A stretch of DNA of 64,000 bases from Phragmites australis. Taxonomy: Eukaryota > Streptophyta > Magnoliopsida > Poales > Poaceae. The notes beneath the pieces were generated by a model, which worked only from the letters and a program-made list of their open reading frames with translations, was not told the DNA's origin and did not search any database. Shown here one piece after another: positions 21,904-31,984 of the stretch. The stretch's first letter is position 1, and every line of letters begins with the position of its first letter. Location: contig NC_084938.1 in NCBI RefSeq assembly GCF_958298935.1, forward strand, positions 6,517,501 through 6,581,500, in the 5' to 3' direction. Position numbers and translations under genes: made by a program.

Positions 21904-23151
21904 GGATCTTGTGTTGGAATTGTTGGGGACTAGGGTTGGACTTGACAGTTGATGAATTAAGGGAACTTATTAGGTCCTACAACCCAGGCATGGTTTTCTT
22001 GAGTGAGACTAATAAAAGTACTACTACGATGGAAAGACTTCGATGGAGTTTGGGTTTTTCCAATGGGGTGGTTGTGTCTTGTAGGGGGGGAAGTGGTGGA
22101 CTAGCTCTTTTGTGGCGGCAAGGGCTAGATGTTACTGTTTGACCATATTGCCAATTTTACATTGATGTTGAGGTGAGGGAATAGGAGGGAGTATGGAGAT
22201 TTACAGGTGTCTATGGTGAGCCAAGGACTGAGTTGAGGGGCAGGGTGTGGGAAGCTCTACAATATCTCAAATCTCAAGACAATCTTCCTTGGTTGTGTGC
22301 GGGTGATTTTAATGAAATTATTCATGGAGCGGAACAGAGAGGTTTGAATGATAGAAATGAGTCCCAAATAACTGCATTTTGGGACTGCTTGGATATTTGT
22401 GAGCTACAAGATTTAGGGTACTCAAGATATCCATTTACGATTTACGTGGGACAATAGGTGGGAAGGTGATGCAAATGTCCAGGTACGTTTGGATCATGCA
22501 GCAGGGATTGCTCAGCTTGTCTCTTTGTTTCAAAATATCTCTATTGATCATATTCCTACTGAGGAATCAGATCATATGGCTCTACTGATCAAACTTGATA
22601 GGGAATCAAATTTATCCAGATCTACATTTGAAAGAGGCTTTCATTATGAAGAGATGTGGACAACACATGATGACTATGATAGGATGATTCAAGAGGCTTG
22701 GGAAGGTGCTGATGAGGAGCGCACTGGCACCTGTGAACTAGGTCGACGGCTGCATCAATTAACAGGGACTATGAGGAGGTGGAGCAAGGAGGTGTTCGGG
22801 TCTGTCAAAGGAGAGATGAAGATGCTACGGAAGAAACTAGAAGATGCTAAGCGAGTGTCGTTGCAAACTCAAGATTTCAAGAAGGTTCAACCTATAGAGA
22901 AGCGACTGCAAGTCTTGTATGAAAGGGAGGAAATTATGTCTAAGCAACGATCCAGACAAGATTGGTTAATGGCAGGAGATAGGAACACAAGGTACTTTCA
23001 AGCAGGAGCTACTCATAGGAAACGAAGAAATACGATTCATTTTCTCCGGCAAGCGGATGGTTCTTTGTGTAAAACTGATGATGGAATGAGGGCAATGGCT
23101 GTGGATTTCTATAAGCAGTTGTACACTTCACAGGGAGTGCAACAAGTTGAT
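21900..23151 (+). pseudogene. L1 ORF2, 5' part (endonuclease and linker)
   Basis: Starts MRILCWNCWG, the classical opening of the plant L1 endonuclease, with SETNKS and later the GDFNEI box (22304-22321). Stops occur at 22141 and about 22183. A 7-bp tandem duplication (ATTTACG twice, 22433-22446) shifts the frame before the conserved WDNRW region. From 22489 to 23150 the linker toward the RT is open (RQDWLMAGDRNTRYFQ). The ORF is cut at 23151 by the LTR element and resumes at 29440. Confidence 0.85.
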
Positions 23152-24369
23152 TGATGAGCCCATGGCTCCCTCGGATATACACATAGTGAATTCATTCCTT
23201 ATTGTTCATATTTTTTTTGTAGAGAATAGAATACTACTAAGTTTGGTGTTGTTTTGTTGCTTAGGAACAAGGGAGAAGCACAACAACCTTACCTGGAAGC
23301 ATCACAAAGTTCACCTGGAAGTCATCATTCGAAGGCCAAGTCTGGACACCATCACTTGAAGGACTAGTCTGGACGTTATCACTCGAAGGCCAAGTCTACT
23401 CGGAGTCAAAATCGAGTCCTTGTCGGACTCCAAATTCTGTTAGGAGTCCTAGGACATCACGTTAGTAAAACTGACATAACTCTCTCATACAAAATCCGGT
23501 TGAGGCAATCTTGGACTCGTTGGAAAGCATACAATGAACCCTTTTCTATTGATATGAGCTCGACCAAATATTCCTTATAGTTTAGTCAAAGTCGAAGGAA
23601 TAAGGTGATGCATCACCATTTTGGACCCTGCTGGGTCTTGTAATCGTGTCGAGGTCGGAGTCCAGGTTCTGCGTGCCTCTTTCCATGGCTGCACAACCCT
23701 AGGCCGACCTCCTCATGTCCCCCCTATATATACACAGTAGTTATTGTAGTTTAGGCTCAAGTTTAGCTTAGATTATTCTGTTTTAGACAGTTTCGCCGTT
23801 TATCGGTTTGTTGAATCCCAACTCAAGTACTTCATTGGTAATTAGTAATATTCAGATTGCATCTACCTGTTCTTGCTTGTGTTCTCGATTCACTTGCAGA
23901 AAAAACTTTCTTGGCAAGGTCAACCGCGTCTTGGCACGGTTGATAACCACGAAGTAGTGGTGCAGTGGTTGCAAGGGTTCTCGATCTATTTTGTTCGGAG
24001 CCTTTGGATCATCAACGTCGAAGCTGCACCAATCGACTTATCATATTATCTTTCGAAAGATCGGGCAAACGTGCATCAAGTGGTATCAGAGCCTCGGTTG
24101 CCCATTAGGTAATCTCAGTTATCCCCTTTGTTTCATCGTTTTTCATTACCTAGAGTCCAGAAAATTACCCCACAAAATTATTTAGATCTTAATTTTTTCG
24201 TTGTCCAAACCACTTTGAGCCTTCACAATCTGGTTTTCAGTATTCGCGTCATTGAGTTTGAGTCCATCGTCGGTATCTTTGTTACTGGTAGAGTCATCGT
24301 GTTTTAGTTTCTAGTGTCGAGTCTTGCTGTTTAGTCATCGTGTATCTCGGTCTAGCCTTGTTTGCTATA

Positions 24370-24670
24370 GCCGAGATTGTGTATCTACTCGAGTTCGACC
24401 ATTAGTCGAGTCGACCACTAGTCGCTTAAACCATCTACTCGAGTTCGACTACTAGTCGAGTCAACCATCTACTCGGGTTCTACCATTAGTCGCTCCGACC
24501 ACCCACTCGGAGTCCCGACTAGTTATTCCGATCGCCCACTCCGGGTCCGACCGACCACTCCGACCACCCACTCAAGATCCCGACCAGTCACTCCGACCAC
24601 CTAGTCGAAATCACCCACCTTCTCAAATCCGACCATCCTTTCGGGTTCGACCACCTAGTCAGAGTCTATC
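24370..24670 (+). repeat. Degenerate short tandem repeats in the LTR-element leader
   Basis: Between the primer-binding site and the first gag-like frame, variants of ACTCGAGTTCGACCA, TAGTCG and CCGACCACCCACTC recur every 15-35 bp. A second low-complexity tract of A-rich AAGAGTGCAAAAAA units lies at 24897-25012. Such leader repeats are common in grass LTR elements. Unit and spacing are too irregular for a CRISPR-type array. Confidence 0.7.
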
Positions 24671-25479
24671 TATTTCTAGCTGCTCTCGGACATCCTACGA
24701 ACTCAACATATCGAGCATTGTCCGACAAAGTTTGAGTATCACTCGATAGCCCGAACAGAGGTAGCCAAAGTTCAAAGAGAGAGAGTATCTTTTTATTACC
24801 TTTATACCCTTACTCTCCGAAAAAAAATTGTGATCCACATACCTCACTGGTCTTAGAAAAAGCAGTAGAAGAGTTTTTGAGTTTGTGTCACATTCGCAAA
24901 AAAAAAAAGCAAGCAAGAAGCAAAGAGTGCCAAAAAAGAATCAAATAGTGCAAAAAAAGAATAAGCAAAGAGTGCAAAAAAAAGAAGAGAGAGAGAATTC
25001 AAAAAAAAAAAGAGAATCGGTTTTGCATTGCGAATTTTGTTCCATTGTGCTTGTGTCTGTTATAGTTTTCTGCTTACTTGACCTAGTTCTAGGAACGTGT
25101 TCGAGCCAGCAACTGTGACGAGTATTGTGGACTTTTATTCAGCTTTGCTAATCTGATTTCAATTATTGTCATTCCTTGCTACTAAATATTGTCTATCCAA
25201 GCTACACCTTCTCTCGATCAGAACGGTTTCTCTCCTTGCAACTACTTCACTCGCTCCTGATAAGGTATCACGAACCAGCCATCGGTTGTGTCGACTACTG
25301 TGATTGGTAAGAACACTTGCAAGAGTATGGTAAGACGCTTGAGAGTGTATGATTCCACCTTCACCTCCACAACCTATAGTCAATAGGGATAATATATTTT
25401 TGTTGTCTCTTGTTTGCTACTAATCATAGCAGGTAAAGCATCGAATGCGGAAGAGTGTGTTTTGAGAGAAAAAGTCACA

Positions 25480-27813
25480 ATGTTGTTGGATAAGCATCGC
25501 TTTGCTATTAATGATGCCATCGGCAAGAGGTTTGCGGAGACAAATACTACATTGCAATGACTCAACGAGAGTATTGAGGTTGTCGATGATAATGAGATGC
25601 GCAACTGCGATGCATTTGATGCACGACGAAGGAACCGATTGAACTTCAACCGTCAAGGTACGAGAGGTGACAATATTCAGCAACATAATGCATGTGTTAA
25701 TAATGATCCATTTGCTAATGTCAAGTTTATTGTACCATATTTTACGGGTGCTTATGATACTGAAAAGTATCTAAATTGGGAGATGACGGTAGAATAAAAA
25801 TTTAATGCTCATTTAGTTCTTGAAGTGCATAGAGTTAGACAAGCCACTACTGAGTTCAAAGGTTTTGTCATCTATTGGTGGAATAGAATATGCAAAAAAG
25901 GGTTAGAACCTACTACATGGGATGGTCTAAAGGTAGCTATGAGAAAAAGATTTGTTCCTCAAACACATGCACCTGTTTGTAAAGATGAATATTGTTCTTG
26001 TGAGGAGCAACCCTTTGTTGTACCTCCTCCTGTGTCTAACCTTTTGTAGGACAACGTGCATAACCAAGAGAACTAGGATATGAAGGAAAGCATTAGTGCT
26101 TTAGAAGTGAAAAAGCACGTGAACATTGTTGCACAACAAGTGCTAAGCAATCAAATGGAGAGAGCGGAACAAAATCAGCACGACAATTTATTTCAGACTC
26201 CGTTTGTGGTGATGGAGAGATGTTGTCGAGTCACCATTGATGGAGAGAGTTGCAAGAACCTTGCAAGCTCCGAAATGGTCGAGGATCTTGGCTTGTCTGC
26301 GCAACCACACCCTTACTACATCAAGTGGATCAATTCATGTGGTGAGTTAAAGGTAAATAAAATTGTCAGAGTGCAATTCTCTCTTGGTAATTATCATGGT
26401 AGTGCAGATTTTAATGTAGTGCCTATGCAAGCATGTGCTTTGTTGCTAGGTCAACCCTGGATATATGAAAATAATGTTTTGCACCACGTGAGAGATAATA
26501 CATACAAGATCAAACATAAGTGTAGAAAATTTAAATTGACACATATGACTCCTGCTGAAATTTTGCAAGATGAACTAAAAAGGGCAAAGATTAAACATAA
26601 TGTGGCATCGAGTCATAACGAGAATATCCCTGATGTTGCAATTAAATCCGAGATGTTGCAAAAAGAGATGAAAACAAATGCATGTGATGATTTTCTTTGC
26701 AAAGAACAAAATGAAGTCCAACCACCTTTTGCTTTGCCCCTTGTTGGAAATAATATTTTGCAGAATGAACTACAAGAATCGAAGGAGGCCACCTTGCTGA
26801 AATTTTCATCTCCATGTGCTGAAAAAGAGATAGATGAAAATGAGAGAAAAGAGCTTGAGCAAGAATATGAAAATCAGCAAGTCTGTGTTATGTTTACCAC
26901 TAAATCTGATCTTGCTGAAATTGTTGATAATGAGCTGTCATGCTATGATTTGAAATGCAAAGATTTCCTATTTCCAATTGAGGATATATCTAGTTCTTTG
27001 CCTACTGTTGTTGCTGACCTTTTGCAGGATAGTAACATCAACAAAATGATAGATGAAAAGAAGAAGAACTTGATTGAGAGCCACACTCCTACTACTACAT
27101 CTTCTTCCATAGGTTGTAATGCCCTTTCTTCACCTCTTTCTTATGATGGTTTTGGTGCCAAAGAGTACATTGATTGGGAAATACTGATAGATAAAATGTT
27201 TGCACAATGCTGAATGTGTGAAAAGAGGAAGATTAGGAATGTCGCTTGTGTTTTAACTAGTTGTGCATCCATTTGGTGGAAGAATTTGTGTGCATCTAAA
27301 GATATTCCACAAACTTGGATAGAGATGAAAATTCTTATGAGAGAGAGATTTATTACTCAATCTCATGCATCTATTTGTAAAGAAGAAGTGCATCTTTCGG
27401 AGGAACAACCCCTTGTTGCACCTCTGCTTGTGCTTAACATTTTGCAGGAAAACACGAACAAACAAGAGGAGGAAAATGAGAAGAATAGCAAGGAGAAAGA
27501 GGAGACACCTGCTGCTCCATGCGTGTTACAAAGAGGTACAAATGCTAATGCACCTATATCAGCCGAAGAAGAAAACAAATGTAATAAACAAGGTGCTACA
27601 CTCACACAAGGTGAGGAATACTTTGATGTGTTGAAATTGCCCACTACACATGCTATTGTAGAGCAATCATTAGTGGACCACATTGTTGTTTTACGTTTGT
27701 CACAAGATAATTTGTTTGTTGTTCCTTGTGATAAGAAGAGTTGTGTGGTAATGCTTCATGTATATCACAACCACAATTTGTGCATGAACGTGTTAACACT
27801 GTTTTACAAATGA
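25480..27813 (+). pseudogene. Gag/protease-like polyprotein with duplicated gag modules, five stops
   Basis: One reading frame runs from about 25480 to 27813, broken by stops at 25558, 25795, 26047, 26077 and 27211. The first gag-like module (25690-26060: FTGAYDTEKYLNWE, WWNRICKKGL, MRKRFVPQTHAPVCKDE) is followed by a retropepsin-like region (26215-26520: VTIDGESCKNLASS, then VVPMQACALLLGQPW; the catalytic D is in DGESC). A second gag-like module follows (27145-27460: FGAKEYIDWE, WWKNLC, MRERFITQSHASICKEE). The motif (I/L)LQ(D/E) recurs at several places between them. Further frames to 28510 resemble no polymerase. Order gag-protease-gag without pol is unusual. Confidence 0.75.
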
Positions 27814-29439
27814 ATAGTTATTCTAAAATTAAACATGTTCAATGCATTGCTAGTGAGCAAGAAGAGTTGAAATTGCTATCTTCTCTAAATACTATAGATT
27901 ATATTGAATTTGATGTTATTTGTGATCTAAATAGTTTAGAAGAGAAATTAAAACTTAATTCTAATTTACCATGCTTATCACGAAATATTTACAATGACAA
28001 ATTAGACTATATGGTGCATCGAGTTTATATCTGTTCAGATCTGAAACCTCCTATTATTGTGAACATTTAAAGGACTGCAATTGCAATATTAATGTCATGT
28101 CAAGGTTTTCTATTTCTATTTGCAATCCATTGAGCAGTTCACAGGAATGGGAGTGTTGTTGGATGTTACCATGCACCACAATCATTGCTTCACCTTTCTT
28201 TGTACAAAATATACAAATTGTTACTAGGTTACCATGCAATGGCACTTCTTCTAAAGAAGGGGAGCAAGAAAATATCACTTCTTTTAAAGAAGGAGAGCAA
28301 GAAGTGATACATGCATACATTGTACCAATGGTATCTACTATGGCCAATGATGATCAGGTACAAACGTTTCAAAGAGAATTACAATTGTTTGATAAAGAAC
28401 TTATGATATTGCATAACGAGAGTTTCTTGCGCATTTTGCTTTGTGTAGAAGTTTATGGACAAGACAATACTATATGCAACCCGAGGATGGTTTGTTGTAA
28501 AGAAGGGGAGTATGATGAGCCCATAGCTCCCTCAGATACACACATGGTGAATTCATTCCTTATTGTTCATATTTTTTTCATAGAGAATAGAATACCACTA
28601 AGTTTTGTGTTGTTTTGTTGCTTAGGAACAAGGGAGAAGCACCACAGCCTTACCTGGAAGCATCACAAAGTTCACCTGGACGTCATCATTCGAAGGCCAA
28701 GTCTGGACACCATCATTCGAAGGCCTAGTCTAAATATTATCACTCGAAGGCCAAGTCTACTCGGAGTCAAAATCGAGTCCTTGTCGAACTCCAAATTCTG
28801 TTCGGAGTCCTAAGACATCATGTTCGTAAAACTGGCATAACTCTCTCATACGAAGTCCTATTGAGGTGATCTTGGACTCGTTGGAAAGCTTACGACGAGC
28901 CTTTTCTAATGGATATGAGCTCAACCAAATATTCCTTATAGTTTAATCAGAGTCGAAGGAATAAGGTGCTGCATCACTGTTTTGGACCCTATCGGGTCTT
29001 GTAATCGTGTCGGGGTCGAAGTCCAGGTTGTGCATGCCTCTTTCCATGGCTGCACAACCCTAGGTCGACCTTCTCACATCCCCCCTATATAAACACAGTA
29101 GCCGTCGTAGTTTAGGCTCGGGTTTAGCTTAGATTATTCTGTTTTAGATAGTTTCGCCGTTTATCAGTTTGTTGAATCCCAACTCAAGTACTTCATTGGT
29201 AATTAGCAATATTCAAATTGCATCTACCTATTCTTACTTGTATTCTAGATTCGCTTGCAGGAAAAACCTTCTTGACGAGATCAACCGCGTCTTGGTACGG
29301 TAAATAACCACGAAGTAGTGGTGTAGTGATTGCGAGGGTTCTCGATCTATTTTGTTCAGAGTATTTGGATCATCAACATCAAAGCTTCACCAATCGACTT
29401 ATCATATTACCTTTAGGAAGATCAGGCAAATGCGCATCA

Positions 29440-31823
29440 TTGATAGTGTTATACATTCTATGGCTTCATTTGTGACTGATGAGATGAATGAAATTCTATT
29501 GGCTGAGTTCACAAATGAGGAAATAAAAGAAGCTCTTTTCCAGATGGGGCCTACTAAGGCGCCAGGACAAGATGGTTTACTGGCCCTATTTTACCAAAGG
29601 CACTGGCCACTGGTAGGAGGGGAGGTTTGTAGGGCGGTCGGAGATTTTTTGCACGGTAGATCGCTGCCGCCAAACTTGAATGCTACTATTTTAGTGCTTA
29701 TTCCAAAGGTGCAAAACCTAGAGGAGTTAGCCAGACTTGAATACTACCGTATCTTTTCATTTTGTGTGTTGAATGTTTCTCTTATCTGCTGAAACATGCA
29801 AAAGAACAAAATACAATACGGGGGGTTCGTTTTGGGGCCAGTGGGCCACATATCACCCACTTTTTTTGCAGATGATAGTGTGATCTTTGTGGAAGCATAA
29901 TCGGAGAACTTGTATGAGCTGCGCTCAATTCTACAATGGTATGAAGCAAGCTCGGAGCAGCGAGTAAATCTATGGAAATCATCCATTTTCTTTGGTAGGA
30001 CAGCACGGAAGATAATAAAAATCAATTGATGGAGGTTATTGGTATCCAGGAGGAGGCGTTAAATGAAAAATACTTGGGTCTACCCACACGGGTGGGTAGA
30101 TCAAAGGAGGGTGCTTTCAAACATATCAGAGAAAGAGCATGGGGAAAGGTTGGATCTTGGAAGGGTCAATTTTTATCAAAGGCTGGAAAAGAGTTTCTTA
30201 TCAAGTCGGTGCTGCAAGAAGTGCCAACATATACAATGAGTGTCTTTCAATTTTTGAAGAATCTGTGCCAACAATTAACAAGTATTACATCTAAGTTTTG
30301 GTGGGGTACAACTAATGGAAAGAGGAAAACGCACTGGATAGCTTGGAATAAGTTATGTATTCCAAAGAGAGAAGGTGGTATAGGATTCAGGGATCTTCAG
30401 GTGTTTAATCAAGCTTTATTGGTGAAACAATGATGGAGGTTGGTTATGGTTCCGACTCGCTTTGCGCACAGGTGCTAAAAGCAAGGTATTTTAGGAATGG
30501 AAACTTTATGGAGGCCTCCTGTCCACGCCGAGCGTCATACACATGGAGAAGTATTTTGCATGATAGGGATTTGCTGAGGAAAAGACTTATTTGGCGAGTT
30601 GGTAACGGTGAATCGATCAACATCATGACAGACAGATGGATCCCTAGAGACGGATGTGGGATCCCGTTGGGAAGGAAAGTGCAATCAAATGCTATGAGGG
30701 TGTGCAATCTCCTCCTGCCACATGAAAAGCGATGGGACAAAGAGAAGCTTCGAATGCTATTTTATGAATGTGATGTGGTGGATATACTTTGTATTCCTCT
30801 TTCGAAGTGGGATGGTCAGGATTTTTTAGCCTGGAACCATAGGGGATGGTTGAAGGTCTGGTAGGCTGATGTTCATAATAAGATGAAAGTGCGCTTTTGG
30901 TGGCTTATTCGAAATGGGTTAGCAGTGGGTTCAGAGTTAAAAAGGAGGAGGATTAGGATGGATGTTATGTTCTTGTTTTGTGGGAGGGAGGAAACGGCAT
31001 ACCACAGATTTTGGGCATGCTCATACTCTTTGTGGGTGTGGACACAAGTCCACGAATTGAGCTCCTTTCAATTTGAATTTCCGGCAGGGGATTGTGCGGA
31101 TCATAAAAGACTATCAAGTTGGCTACTTGATAGAGTGTTGGAGCTGGATGAGACATCTCTAAGCGCTTTGATCACCATCCTTTATGAGCTGTGGCGGGCA
31201 ATGAATGATGCTAGGAATGTTTGGCAACCAGAAGACCCTGGTAAGGTGGCACACCGTGTGCTCTATCTCCTGCAGGAATGGGCTGATCTGAGTGTGGCGA
31301 AACAAACATCATCTATGCCTACTGATCAATGGCGTGCGCCACCAGCGAGCTAGGTAAAAATTAATGTTGATGGTGCCTATAAGGCTGCAGAGATGCATGG
31401 TGCTTGCGGGGTGATTTGTAGAGATGCAGATGGCTCTTTCTTGTCAGCAGCAACATAATTCATGGAACAAATCCATGAAGCAAAGATGGCTGAATTGTTG
31501 GCTTGTAAAAGAGCTTTGTTGTTCGCTGAAGAGACAAGTCTCCGAAGGTATGGGTAGAAATGGACTGTTTGGCCATCCATAATATGATCATGGCTAAATC
31601 TATGGATCGCTCGACATACAGTTCTGTTGTCAAAGATATTAAGATGAATGCATATGATTTTGACAAATTTCGACTATCATGGGTACGGCGTTCGGCAAAT
31701 GAGGTGGCACACTTGTTAGCAAAACATAGCTGCTTAAATAAGTGCTCTAATTCGTGGTTTAGTTTTCCACCAATTTTCTTAATTTCGGTTCTGAACTCTG
31801 ATTGTAATGTGGTGGATGAGTAA
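29440..31823 (+). pseudogene. L1 ORF2, 3' part (reverse transcriptase, zf-RVT, RNase H)
   Basis: Continues the L1 ORF2 after the LTR element. RT begins at 29450 ([33 protein letters not shown]) to about 29745. There a large part of the RT palm is missing, and the sequence jumps to the FFADDSVIF box at about 29858-29884. The region to 30433 (EKYLGLPTRVGRSKEG, GIGFRDL) and the zf-RVT region (30883-31060, WWLIRNGL) follow. An RNase H domain starts at about 31357 (VDGAYKA, then HNMIMAKSMDRS, WVRRSANEVAHLLA) and ends at 31823 before the poly(A) tail. Several stops and frame changes; inactive. Confidence 0.85.
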
Positions 31824-31984
31824 TATATGGTGCAGCTGGTTTCAAAAAAAAAAGCATAGGATAGGGATTTTACAGGGATTGTAGTACCAAGTAACAACTT
31901 ACAAGAAGGTTAATGACCATTACACCTTCAATAAATGCCAACATAGACACACAAAGTAGAAGTATGCACTTTATCACATACAAA

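Larger units (their letters stand above)
23152..29439 (+). mobile_element. Non-autonomous LTR retrotransposon (Gypsy-like) inserted in the L1
   Basis: LTRs at 23152-24078 and 28513-29439 are both 927 bp and run TGATGAGCCC..GCATCA. The 5-bp target duplication TTGAT (23147-23151 and 29440-29444) is perfect. A primer-binding site TGGTATCAGAGCC (initiator tRNA-Met type) starts at 24081, and a purine tract AAAGAAGGGGAG lies just before the right LTR. The first 215 bp of the LTRs show about a dozen differences, so the insertion is not recent. The 4.4-kb interior has gag- and protease-like frames but no reverse transcriptase, RNase H or integrase that I can recognise. It would need a partner element for mobility. 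Confidence 0.9.
20431..31855 (+). mobile_element. L1-type LINE, interrupted by a nested LTR element
   Basis: The element starts just after CATAGGATAGG (20420-20430) and ends in a poly(A) tract (about 31844-31854) followed by a second CATAGGATAGG (31856-31866), an 11-bp target duplication. It contains ORF1 with a CCHC knuckle, then ORF2 with endonuclease, reverse transcriptase and RNase H. An LTR element occupies 23152-29439, so the LINE itself is about 5.1 kb. Several stops, a frameshift and a deletion in the RT show it is dead. Its 3' end faces the 3' end of the augmin gene at 31985. Confidence 0.9.

Noticed and set aside
24370..24670. CRISPR-like regular repeats
   Set aside because: Plant nuclear DNA, irregular unit lengths and diverged copies inside an LTR-element leader; no spacers of uniform size.
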